From: Nakamurella lactea DSM 19367
GTDB lineage: Bacteria; Actinomycetota; Actinomycetes; Mycobacteriales; Nakamurellaceae
Assembly: GCF_000426645.1 (NCBI RefSeq)
Contig: NZ_AUFT01000008.1
Location: 310,001 to 374,000, forward strand
Length of the DNA: 64,000 bases
Direction of reading: 5' to 3'
Each line of letters begins with the position of its first letter. Within the stretch, counting starts at the first letter, position 1. A program made the translations under genes and the position numbers. Under the pieces are notes generated by a model that was not told the DNA's origin, ran no database searches, and worked only from the letters and a program-made list of their open reading frames with translations. This document shows positions 34,813 through 42,919 of this stretch, one piece after another.

Positions 34813-35346
34813 ATGAGCGCAAATGACCGGAGCAGGCGTTCGGCACCGGACTACGAGGCGTACGTTGCCGAGCAAGCGCGGGATCTGGGCGGCTTGGCGG
34901 CCGCGCTTTGTGGTGCTGGTCAAGACGCTGAGGAACTCCTCGCCGACGCCCTGGTCGAGATATGGCGCAAATGGCACCTGGTGACGAAAGCCGACAGCCA
35001 GGTTGCGTACGGGCGGCGGATCATGACGACGACCTACCTGGCGGCGGTGCGTCGAGACCGTCGAAGACGCTCGCTGGAGGCGCGCCTCCGAGCACAGCAG
35101 GAGATCAACAGCCCACCCACTGACCGTACGGAGACACTGGCACACCACGACCAACTCGACCGAGCACTGGACAGCATCCCGGCGAAGGAACGGGCCGCGC
35201 TGGTCCTGCGCTACTACCTCGACCAACCAACAGAAAGCATCGCCAAGATACTCGGCTGCACCTCGGCAGCAGCACGTACCTATCAGAGCAGGGGGCGCGC
35301 GCGGCTCGCTGCTGCCCTTACCGAGAGCGAGGGTAGTTCACGATGA
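34813..35346 (+). CDS. SigE-type (SACE/ECF-like) RNA polymerase sigma factor
   Basis: This 177-residue protein has a short sigma region 2 (about 20-55, AGQDAEELLADALVEIWRKW) and region 4 (about 115-165, IPAKERAALVLRYYLDQP) followed by an HTH. This matches the small SigE-family ECF-like factors of actinobacteria. ATG 34813 follows GAGG. Its stop overlaps the start of the membrane META-domain gene (ATGA), so the partner may control its activity. Base composition is AT-richer than flanking operons. Confidence 0.85.
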   Translation: MSANDRSRRSAPDYEAYVAEQARDLGGLAAALCGAGQDAEELLADALVEIWRKWHLVTKADSQVAYGRRIMTTTYLAAVRRDRRRRSLEARLRAQQEINSPPTDRTETLAHHDQLDRALDSIPAKERAALVLRYYLDQPTESIAKILGCTSAAARTYQSRGRARLAAALTESEGSSR

Positions 35347-35975
35347 TCACCGACCAAGAAATCCAACATGCCATCACAAATCGCGCTAGCAGAGCCAGGC
35401 CGAACGTCGCTCGCGCAACAGCAACCGCCGGTCAACGAATCCACCAACCACAGCGACGCCGGTGGCTCGTTCCATTGACCGCGGCTGCCGCCGTGGCAGT
35501 GGTCGCTGCCGTTGTGTTCACCGCTGTTTCAATCATCAACAATCGAAATGACATGCATGGAGCGTCAGCGCCGTCGCAGTCCACTGCACAAGCAGGACTG
35601 ACCAGGCAGGACCTGATGGGGAAGTGGATTGTAGTTCGCTATGAGATCGATGGACAGCAGTACGTCCCTCCGCCAACGGAGCCACAGGCTCTTGAATTCA
35701 AGCATGACACATTCGCGGTGACGGATACCTGTAATCGAAAGACGGCCATAAGCTGGTCATTGACAGCGGACAGGCTCATCTTGGAAAACCTCGTCCTGCC
35801 GCAGAACGGTTGCGCCAGCACCAACGGCGGCCAAGAACAGCCAATTCCGAGGTTCGATGACCTCACCTCTTCATTCGGCGAAGCCAGTGGCGGGCCGAAC
35901 GTCACTCTCTCAAACGAGAATAGAACGCTCGTCTTGTCCAACAATCGCGGATCAATAACAGCCACTAGACCCTAG
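35343..35975 (+). CDS. Membrane-anchored META-domain protein, candidate anti-sigma partner
   Basis: This 210-residue protein has a basic cytoplasmic N-terminus of about 40 residues, one membrane helix (about 41-64) and an external META/HslJ-like domain (about 88-208, GKWIVVRYEIDG, then DTCNRKTAISW and NGCAS with conserved-type cysteines). It is translationally coupled to the sigma factor. The topology fits an anti-sigma factor with an extracytoplasmic sensor, but no zinc-binding anti-sigma motif is visible in the cytoplasmic part, so the role is inferred from context. Confidence 0.65.
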   Translation: MITDQEIQHAITNRASRARPNVARATATAGQRIHQPQRRRWLVPLTAAAAVAVVAAVVFTAVSIINNRNDMHGASAPSQSTAQAGLTRQDLMGKWIVVRYEIDGQQYVPPPTEPQALEFKHDTFAVTDTCNRKTAISWSLTADRLILENLVLPQNGCASTNGGQEQPIPRFDDLTSSFGEASGGPNVTLSNENRTLVLSNNRGSITATRP

Positions 35976-36058
35976 ACCCTTCTACGACGAATCCGCCTGT
36001 GACGCTCTGGGCGCGACACTGGACAGGATTCTACGCACCTCATTCTGGGTTAGTTGAC

Positions 36059-37429
36059 TCACGCCCATCCGGCAAAGACAACATTATTGTCCCGTGCCAA
36101 GGTCCACACTAATCCGAAATACACCCGAATCGAACACTCGGAAGTGTTTGAGCCAGCAGGACACGTCACCTTACCACTGCCTGCGGAGTCAACACCCACC
36201 GCGGAGACCACGCCGGTTCCGGAAATTCTGTAAACGACCCCTCCACTCTGGCCAGTACCCGAAGCGGCCCTATTATCTAAGGAGACCGCACCCGACCCGT
36301 ATACGGTCGTAGACTCTGTCGAGTAATCGTTTGTAATAGTCCAATGAGTCAGCACTCCTACCTTTAGATTGCAACGCTGCCCAACCGCATACCCGGAGGT
36401 ACAGACTATGTTCCCTGCATCAGGGTTTTCCCAGCCTGTGACAGTTGCAGTCTGCGTCAGCCAGCCAGTTGTTTGTAGGGTGCCGTTGTAGATGTGCGGC
36501 GTAGACCGATAACTCCCGCGCAGCTTGATGAACGCTGTGTCTGCGCCCTTGTTCCACGACGAGACGTCACCGAAGGCGACGTTCCCCGGAGGTTCCCATT
36601 GCGTGTACATGACGCGAGAATCTGGGCGGAAGCAATGCCAAGCGGTTATCAGGTAGTAGGTAGAGGTGTTCACCGTGGATCGCACCGGGAACCCTGAGGA
36701 ACAAGTCACGAAATGGCCCGGACGGTCGGCGAAGCTGGGTCCATGTATTGCGGCGCCCCCGAAGAAGGGAGAGGTTGGACTTTCTCTGTTCCCTTGAGAA
36801 AGGACCTCGCCCGGACTCAGTACAAGCTCGTTTCCGGATGCTAGTGCCCGTTGAAGTACGCTGCTATCAGCACTCCTTGCGTCCCCGGCCGAGTCGCTAC
36901 TGTCCGCACGAAGCATTTCTGCCGTAAGCGGCGTATACTTGGGATCAAATTTCACTACATATGAGCCGCCGTACTCTTCGGGCCCCCAGACCGTCAACCT
37001 CACGCCTTGGGAGGCAAGCTGTTCGTGAATACTCGAAAGTTCACGATCGAGCGCATCTACATCGCGGAGTGACATAACCGCTTGAACAAATCGAAGAGTC
37101 ACCCCAGATGGTAGTAAGGGCTCATATAGGGCTCGGGCTGACTGGAATTCGGAACCCGCCCTATAGACGGTGATAGACATATCTAACGCATCAACGACGA
37201 CGACCGAGAACTCCGGATCAGAACTTGTACCCAAATCTCGGATAGAACTCGCAATTGGATGTAACAGGTTCTGGCGTTCGACGATTACTGGGTCGGCACC
37301 CATTTCCGCTGGCATCGCTATAACGGGGAATAGCCCCTCGACGGCGGTCGCTGGAACAGGCAGCATGACAGGAATTACGATCGCACAAGCGATCAGACTA
37401 ATTCGGCGCCATTGCCAAGCTATTCTCAT
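36059..37429 (-). CDS. Secreted chymotrypsin-fold serine protease with propeptide
   Basis: This 456-residue protein has a signal peptide (about 1-29, cleaved after PATA), a propeptide-like region (about 30-230) and an S1-type catalytic domain. The triad is visible as H265 (ITAWHCF), D297 (GADTAFIKL) and S395 (GTGQSGGVV), with several cysteines for disulfides. This resembles streptogrisin-like extracellular proteases, but the propeptide is unusual. Codon use is visibly AT-richer than the neighbours, suggesting horizontal acquisition. No regulator or inhibitor gene is adjacent. Confidence 0.8.
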   Translation of the reverse strand: MRIAWQWRRISLIACAIVIPVMLPVPATAVEGLFPVIAMPAEMGADPVIVERQNLLHPIASSIRDLGTSSDPEFSVVVVDALDMSITVYRAGSEFQSARALYEPLLPSGVTLRFVQAVMSLRDVDALDRELSSIHEQLASQGVRLTVWGPEEYGGSYVVKFDPKYTPLTAEMLRADSSDSAGDARSADSSVLQRALASGNELVLSPGEVLSQGNRESPTSPFFGGAAIHGPSFADRPGHFVTCSSGFPVRSTVNTSTYYLITAWHCFRPDSRVMYTQWEPPGNVAFGDVSSWNKGADTAFIKLRGSYRSTPHIYNGTLQTTGWLTQTATVTGWENPDAGNIVCTSGYAVGQRCNLKVGVLTHWTITNDYSTESTTVYGSGAVSLDNRAASGTGQSGGVVYRISGTGVVSAVGVDSAGSGKVTCPAGSNTSECSIRVYFGLVWTLARDNNVVFAGWA

Positions 37430-37732
37430 AGCTCAATTCTCCTCGTTTGGTCTCAAACTATCTGCAGCGAGTGCTGGACTGGTGCGGTAGCGACAAGTGA
37501 CGCGTGGCACAGTCGACTCGCTCGGTCCTCCATGCAAGTGAACCGGCCTCAGCCGCGCCGTGTGCCTCGAACACTCCGCGGCTCCATGCACGTCCCCCGC
37601 ATCAGCGCACTGATCGTCAGCACACGAGACACCGGATCGATGCTGGGCTATGACCGCCCGCAACCAACAAGGCTCTGGATGATCCGCAACGCCGTCAAGC
37701 TGCTGGACCGCCACGCGCTGCTCATCCCCTCG
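37430..37732. other. Intergenic stretch with no recognisable gene
   Basis: About 300 bp upstream of the protease start. Both strands have open frames but none looks like a known protein. A plus-strand stretch reading RLWMIRNAVKLLDRHALL is the most protein-like piece and could be a relic. The protease promoter should lie near 37430-37500. Confidence 0.25.
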
Positions 37733-38047
37733 GGCAACCATCGCCGACATCAACGACCGGGTCCAACTAGTGAGAGCGGCGGCGACCCGTTGCCAGGCGT
37801 CGGCGACCGTCGTCAACCCCGACGCCAGTTCCGTCCGCAACCGGGCCGAGTAGGTGACCCCCTCGTCACCGACGAACTCGGCCGACGCGATCGCGGCGAC
37901 TGCGGTGACGGCCACCGAGGCGACCTGCGCCTCGGTTGCGAACGTGCGCCAGCGGGTCGCGGAATCCCGGATCGCGACCGGCACCCCACCCAGTACGAAC
38001 AGACCCGGGTCGAACCCGCCCGCCGCAGCCACCTGCCCCCTGCCCAC
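37733..38047 (-). pseudogene. Decayed N-terminus of a type VII (WXG100-like) polymorphic toxin
   Basis: On the minus strand, from GTG 38047 (or 38032), the frame reads [22 protein letters not shown], then [16 protein letters not shown] and VADAWQRVAAALTSW. This is the helical-hairpin N-terminal domain of actinobacterial type VII secreted toxins. After about residue 100 the frame stays open but loses any family character, and no toxin domain or immunity gene follows. It is probably a truncated relic. Boundaries are approximate. Confidence 0.4.
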
Positions 38048-38150
38048 GGTCGAACGATCGCAGAATCCTGGGCGTGGCCATCCGGTTGTCCACAACGGGC
38101 AGGTCAAGGCGGGCGAGCGGGTGGAAGGGCAAGCAGCATATGTTGAACCA

Positions 38151-39848
38151 ATGAGCCAGACACCGGACATCAAACCGCGCAGCCGCGACGTCACCGACGG
38201 CATCGAGAAGACCGCCGCCCGCGGCATGCTGCGGGCCGTCGGGATGGGGGATGACGACTGGGTCAAGCCGCAGATCGGGGTGGCCAGCTCGTGGAACGAG
38301 ATCACCCCGTGCAATCTGTCGCTGAACCGGTTGGCCCAGGCGGCGAAGGAAGGGGTGCATGCGGCGGCCGGCTATCCGTTGCAGTTCGGCACCATCTCGG
38401 TGTCCGATGGCATCTCGATGGGCCACGAGGGCATGCATTTCTCACTGGTCTCCCGTGAGGTGATCGCCGACTCGGTGGAGACCGTGATGCAGGCGGAACG
38501 GCTGGACGGCTCGGTGTTGCTGGCCGGTTGCGACAAGTCGCTGCCCGGCATGCTGATGGCCGCCGCGCGGCTGAACCTCTCTTCGGTGTTCTTGTACGCC
38601 GGAACGATCGCCCCGGGCTGGGTCAAGTTGTCCAACGGCACCGAGGGCTACGTCACCCTGATCGACGCGTTCGAGGCGGTCGGGGCCTGCAAGGCCGGGA
38701 AGATGACGGAGGACGACCTGGGCATCATCGAGCGCGCCGTCTGCCCCGGCGAGGGTGCCTGCGGCGGGATGTACACGGCCAACACCATGGCCTCGGCCGC
38801 CGAGGCCATCGGGATGAGCCTGCCGGGATCGGCGGCGCCGCCGTCGGCCGACCGGCGCCGCGACCACTTCGCCCGGCTGTCCGGCGAGGCCGTGGTGAAC
38901 CTGATCAAGCTCGGCATCACCGCGCGGGACATCATGAGCCGCAAGGCATTCGAGAACGCGATCACGGTGGTGATGTCGCTCGGTGGCTCCACCAACGCGG
39001 TCCTTCACCTGCTGGCGATGGCCCATGAGGCCGACGTCGAACTCACCCTCGACGACTTCAACACCATCGGCGACCGGGTGCCGCACCTGGCCGACCTGAA
39101 GCCGTTCGGCCGTTACGTGATGAACGACATGGACCGGGTCGGCGGCATCCCGGTGGTGATGAAAGCGTTGCTGGACGCCGGATTCCTGCACGGCGACGCC
39201 CTCACGGTGACCGGGAAGACCGTCGCGGAGAACCTTGCCGCGATGGAGATCCCGGCCCTGGACGGCGATGTGGTGCGCACCATGGACAATCCCATCCACG
39301 CCACCGGCGGGCTGGCGGTGCTGCGCGGCAGCCTGGCACCGGAGGGTGCCGTGGTGAAAACCGCCGGCTTCGACCTGGCCACCTTCGAGGGCCCGGCCAG
39401 GGTGTTCGAACGGGAACGCGCGGCGATGGATGCGTTGAGCAACAACGAGATCAACGCCGGTGACGTTGTCGTCATCCGCTACGAGGGCCCGCGCGGCGGG
39501 CCCGGGATGCGGGAGATGCTGGCGATCACCGGCGCGATCAAGGGGGCGGGTCTGGGCAAGGATGTGCTGCTGCTGACGGACGGGCGGTTCTCCGGCGGCA
39601 CCACCGGCCTGTGCATCGGTCACATCGCTCCCGAGGCCACCGATGGCGGTCCGATCGCGTTGCTCCGTGACGGCGACCGTATCCGGGTGGACATTCCGTC
39701 GAAGTCGTTGGAGCTACTGGTGTCTGACGAAGAGCTCACCGCACGGCGGCAGGGCTGGCAGCCGCTGCCGCCGCGCTACGACCGCGGGGTACTGGCGAAG
39801 TACTCGAAGCTCGTGCAGTCGGCCTCCGTCGGTGCGGTGACCGGATGA
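38151..39848 (+). CDS. ilvD: Dihydroxy-acid dehydratase
   Basis: This 565-residue enzyme performs the third common step of valine/isoleucine (and leucine/pantothenate) synthesis, dehydrating dihydroxy-acids to 2-keto acids. Iron-sulfur ligands are C54 (EITPCNLSL), C127 (AGCDKSLPG) and C204 (EGACGGMYT). The C-terminal domain has [11 protein letters not shown], with the catalytic serine in that region. ATG 38151 matches the usual N-terminus ([11 protein letters not shown]); a longer open frame extends upstream without similarity. No other branched-chain synthesis gene is in the window, so it stands alone. Confidence 0.95.
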   Translation: MSQTPDIKPRSRDVTDGIEKTAARGMLRAVGMGDDDWVKPQIGVASSWNEITPCNLSLNRLAQAAKEGVHAAAGYPLQFGTISVSDGISMGHEGMHFSLVSREVIADSVETVMQAERLDGSVLLAGCDKSLPGMLMAAARLNLSSVFLYAGTIAPGWVKLSNGTEGYVTLIDAFEAVGACKAGKMTEDDLGIIERAVCPGEGACGGMYTANTMASAAEAIGMSLPGSAAPPSADRRRDHFARLSGEAVVNLIKLGITARDIMSRKAFENAITVVMSLGGSTNAVLHLLAMAHEADVELTLDDFNTIGDRVPHLADLKPFGRYVMNDMDRVGGIPVVMKALLDAGFLHGDALTVTGKTVAENLAAMEIPALDGDVVRTMDNPIHATGGLAVLRGSLAPEGAVVKTAGFDLATFEGPARVFERERAAMDALSNNEINAGDVVVIRYEGPRGGPGMREMLAITGAIKGAGLGKDVLLLTDGRFSGGTTGLCIGHIAPEATDGGPIALLRDGDRIRVDIPSKSLELLVSDEELTARRQGWQPLPPRYDRGVLAKYSKLVQSASVGAVTG

Positions 39849-39866
39849 CTCTCCTGGCTGGAGCCG

Positions 39867-40349
39867 TCAGCCGCCGTCGGTGAACAGGTCGGCATAGCGC
39901 GCGAGGTACAACGGCCAGCCTGCGGCACCGTCCACGCCGTCCCTCACGGACTGCCAGCCGGGACCGTGCCGGTCGAGGTGCCGGTGTTCCAGCTCGACCC
40001 TGGTGCGTTCAGGGGACTCGGCGACGAACCGGACCTCGACCTCGCTGGTGTTCGCCGGGTTGGTCTCCAACTGCCATCGCGGATCGATGTCCCAGCTGAA
40101 CACCACCCGGTTCGGCGGTTCGTAGGCCAGCACCCGTGCCCAGTGGCACTCGCTGCCGTCCTCCGCGCGGTCGTAGATGTGACCGTCGGCGTGTGGCTCG
40201 AAGACGGTTTCGGTGATCGGGGACCGAAGTAGGTTGTGCTCACGTGGTTTGAAATCGCCGAATCGCTCGGTGAACACGCTGAAGGCCTGCTCGATCGGCG
40301 CCTCGACGACGACCTGTTTGCGGACGATCTGTTCCGTTGCGTTGGTCAT
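39867..40349 (-). CDS. AHSA1/SRPBCC-domain protein (second ArsR-linked copy)
   Basis: This 160-residue START-like protein opens with VRKQVVVEAPIEQAFSVFTERFGDFKP cut into the AHSA1 first strand and helix, and continues with VFSWDIDPRWQ and VELEHRHLDRHG, typical of this family. ATG 40349 overlaps the ArsR stop by 4 nt. It converges with ilvD (18-bp gap). The ligand is unknown. It is distinct in sequence from the AHSA1 protein at 14833 but has the same operon plan. Confidence 0.82.
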   Translation of the reverse strand: MTNATEQIVRKQVVVEAPIEQAFSVFTERFGDFKPREHNLLRSPITETVFEPHADGHIYDRAEDGSECHWARVLAYEPPNRVVFSWDIDPRWQLETNPANTSEVEVRFVAESPERTRVELEHRHLDRHGPGWQSVRDGVDGAAGWPLYLARYADLFTDGG

Positions 40350-40726
40350 GAATCCTCCTCGGTGGATGGTGTGGCCGGCCTCGGTTGGTCTTCGGTCGGT
40401 TGCTGGGTCGGTTGCTGGGTCGGTTGTTCGGCGATGTCGGCGTAGCCGGCCAACGCCCGGTTCCAGAAAGTGTCGAGTTGGTCGCGTAGCGCGGCGACGC
40501 CCATCGGGTTGAGCCGGTAGATCCGGCGGGTGCCGGCTGCCTGCTCGGTGACCAGGCCGGCGTCCTTGAGCACCTTCAGGTGCTGCGACACGGCAGGGCG
40601 GGTGACGGGGAGTGCATCGGCGAGTTCGCCCACCGCGCTGGGTCGTTCGGCCAGCCGCTCGACGATGGCACGCCTGGTGCGATCGCCCAGAACGGACCAC
40701 TCGTCATCGGAAAGGTTAGTCGACAC
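40346..40726 (-). CDS. ArsR-family repressor (second copy)
   Basis: This 126-residue winged-helix protein has LPVTRPAVSQHLKVLKDAGLV as recognition region and a Pro/Gln/Thr-rich tail containing three consecutive QPT-type repeats (EQPTQQPTQQPTEDQP). I chose GTG 40726 because a strong promoter places the transcript start at or next to this codon; an upstream ATG near 40787 lies before the promoter. It is coupled to the AHSA1 gene. Confidence 0.82.
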   Translation of the reverse strand: MSTNLSDDEWSVLGDRTRRAIVERLAERPSAVGELADALPVTRPAVSQHLKVLKDAGLVTEQAAGTRRIYRLNPMGVAALRDQLDTFWNRALAGYADIAEQPTQQPTQQPTEDQPRPATPSTEEDS

Positions 40727-40762
40727 GAACGGTAAGCTACGACTAACGGAACGCGATGTCAA
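40716..40762 (-). promoter_or_regulatory. Leaderless promoter and operator of the second ArsR gene
   Basis: On the minus strand TTGACA (40757-40762), a 17-bp spacer and TAGCTT (40734-40739) lie 7 nt before GTG 40726. TTAGTCG (40740-40746, minus strand) and CGACTAA (40716-40722) form an inverted repeat bracketing the -10 box and start codon, a good autorepression site. Confidence 0.65.
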
Positions 40763-40766
40763 CCAC

Positions 40767-42341
40767 TCAGAACGGTGGACTTCCATCGTCGAGGTTCGGC
40801 GGCGATTCGGTGAGCGGCGCCTGCGCAGGCGGGGACGCAGCACCTGGAGACCCGGCACTGGGCGGCTCGGGGGCCGGTGATTCGGCTGCTGGTGGTTCGG
40901 GGACCGTCGGTCGCGGCGGATGCCACAACCGCGGCGCCGGAGTGAAAACAGTGATGCCCAGCGGGGTCGTCCAGCACCGGGTGCCGTCGCCGAAACGCTC
41001 GGTGGTGTGTCCGCCGCCATCCTTCGCCCGATGATGGTGTTTGCAGGCGGCTGCCAGGTTCTCGTCGCTGGTGGGTCCCTCGGGGTAGGGCACCGTGTGG
41101 TCGAGTTCGCAGTGCTCGGCCGGCCGCCGACAGCCAGGATGTGAGCAGACGACGTCGCGCGCGATGACATGGTCGGCCAAGGCTTTCGGCGGACGATAAG
41201 TGGTGCGCCCGTAGTCGAGCAACGTGCCGGACAACGGATCGCAGACCATTCGACGCAGTTCTCCGTCGCCGGCGATCTTGCGCGCCTGGTCGGCGGTGAT
41301 CGGTCCGTAACCGGTCAGCTCGCAAGGGCTGTCGCTGCCCAGTAGTGCATCCAGCGGCATGGTGATCCGGACATGCGGACGATTGCGCTGGGCAAGCGGA
41401 AGATCGCGGCCGTGGTACACGCCGGAGTCCAGAATGTCGGTGCACAGGTCGACCAGTGCGTCGACTTCGCGCTCGTCGCTCACCCTGCTGTCGCCTGGAG
41501 TCTTCGCATTTCGGGCCAGCGCGCTCAGGCACTCCTTGATCGCGCTGATGTCTGGTGCCGACGAGGTGACTTTCAGCGCCGCCATCCCATCTGGCAGCCC
41601 CCAGGTCCTGACCCGCCGGCGACGTACGGCCGAGCGGTGTCGGAGTTCGGCACCTTCCGGATCGCGGAGCAGGATGGCCCGGCGGATCGCCTGGCGCAGT
41701 TCGGGAACGGTCTGCCGGGGTGCGTCGGGCAGGACGTCCGCCTCGACCTGCGTCGCGACCTCGTCGGACACGTCGTTGGTCTCGCTGCGAATCGCGGTGA
41801 CCTTCCATGCCGTCAGACGGCCGCGGTAGTGCGCGACCTGGGTTGCCGGGAGCCGGCGGACCAGTTCCTCTGCAGCATCGAGTTGCCGGTCGGCGGAGCC
41901 CTCCGAACAACCGAGCGCCAGCGCGATCTCGGTGGCCAGATGCTCGCGCAGGCCCGGATAGCCGGCCGCGAGAGCCGCGAAGTCCGCAGCCATCGAGGCT
42001 TGCAGATGAGAGATCAGTCGCTGACCGGCAATCAGGCTGTCCAGCAGCGCTCGTGCCCACACCGGTGCTCGGTCCGCAGGACTTCCCGTCCGCTCCTTCG
42101 CCGCTTCGGTGTCGGCATCTATCGCCGCCTTGGACGGCTGCGGGCGGTCGCGGAGCAGTGCGGCCAACTCCACGAAACGGAGTTCGCCGACGGTCGCCAG
42201 GTCGTCGCGCCACTGTCGGACATCGTCGATTGACTGAGGTGGCACCGCTCGTTCGGGCCGGGGCGATGGCTCTCGAAGTTCGGACACGATGCGATCCAGG
42301 GCGACGCGCAATCGGGCACCCTCCGCCGTCATCTGCGCCAT
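40767..42341 (-). CDS. DUF222/HNH-endonuclease (13E12-type) protein
   Basis: This 524-residue protein has an N-terminal helical DUF222 region (about 20-330) and a C-terminal HNH nuclease motif with CSHPGCRRPAEHCELDHTVP and ENLAAACKHHHRAKD (about 410-450). A Pro/Ala/Ser-rich tail of about 60 residues follows. Many actinobacteria carry several such genes, some inside mobile elements; the biological role is unsettled. Its stop lies 5 bp from the -35 box of the downstream ArsR gene, so read-through could affect that promoter. Confidence 0.88.
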   Translation of the reverse strand: MAQMTAEGARLRVALDRIVSELREPSPRPERAVPPQSIDDVRQWRDDLATVGELRFVELAALLRDRPQPSKAAIDADTEAAKERTGSPADRAPVWARALLDSLIAGQRLISHLQASMAADFAALAAGYPGLREHLATEIALALGCSEGSADRQLDAAEELVRRLPATQVAHYRGRLTAWKVTAIRSETNDVSDEVATQVEADVLPDAPRQTVPELRQAIRRAILLRDPEGAELRHRSAVRRRRVRTWGLPDGMAALKVTSSAPDISAIKECLSALARNAKTPGDSRVSDEREVDALVDLCTDILDSGVYHGRDLPLAQRNRPHVRITMPLDALLGSDSPCELTGYGPITADQARKIAGDGELRRMVCDPLSGTLLDYGRTTYRPPKALADHVIARDVVCSHPGCRRPAEHCELDHTVPYPEGPTSDENLAAACKHHHRAKDGGGHTTERFGDGTRCWTTPLGITVFTPAPRLWHPPRPTVPEPPAAESPAPEPPSAGSPGAASPPAQAPLTESPPNLDDGSPPF

Positions 42342-42518
42342 GCCGTCACCCCATCTCGTTCACACTGCCTACAGATAGGATATCAAATAACGAACAACTG
42401 TACGAGCTATTTCGCGCTGAGTGAACGCGGCTGACCGCGGTGACGCGGTCAGGGATTCGGGGTGCGCCGAAAGTGCCCCCAGGGCGGGTCGTCGCCGCAT
42501 TTCAGCGGCCGGACTGCG

Positions 42519-42887
42519 TCATCCAGCCAGGAACGGCGCGACCCGGTCCTTCGGCCGGCCGATGATCGCCCGGTCACCGCGGACCAGCACTGGCCGTTGC
42601 ATCAACCGGGGGTGTTCCGCCAGCAGATCGGTTACGGCCTCGGGGCTGACGAAATCTTCGGCGGCCAGCCCGAGTTGCCGGAAGTAGGCGTCCTTGCGGA
42701 CCAGGTCGGCCGGTGGGTCCTCGAGCTTGCCGATGAGCGAGAGCAGCTCAGTGCGGCCCAGCGGGTGCTTGAGGTACTGCACGATTTCTGTCGCGACGCC
42801 CGCGGACTCGGCAGCCTCGAGCGCCGACCGCGACGTCGAGCAGGCGGTGTTGTGCAGGACGGTGACCACTGGCTGGTTCTGCGGCAT
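42519..42887 (-). CDS. arsC: ArsC-family reductase (glutaredoxin-type)
   Basis: This 122-residue protein has the active-site cysteine in HNTACSTSRSALE (C16), the conserved LKHPLGRTEL segment and a DLVRKDA motif, and it ends with RPVLVRGDRAIIGRP, all typical of ArsC/Spx-like thioredoxin-fold proteins. It lies 32 bp after the DUF1116 gene on the same strand and appears to end that operon. No arsenite exporter or arsenic-type ArsR is adjacent, so a true arsenate-reductase role is not certain. The 177-bp gap to the HNH gene holds only the HNH gene's start region. Confidence 0.8.
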   Translation of the reverse strand: MPQNQPVVTVLHNTACSTSRSALEAAESAGVATEIVQYLKHPLGRTELLSLIGKLEDPPADLVRKDAYFRQLGLAAEDFVSPEAVTDLLAEHPRLMQRPVLVRGDRAIIGRPKDRVAPFLAG

Positions 42888-42919
42888 ACCCGACCCTATC
42901 CACTGCCGGACGAAGCCCG

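Noticed and set aside
37854..38150. 99-codon N-terminal extension of IlvD
   Set aside because: The conserved IlvD N-terminus begins near [11 protein letters not shown] just after ATG 38151; the extension is not conserved in character and is antisense to the toxin relic.
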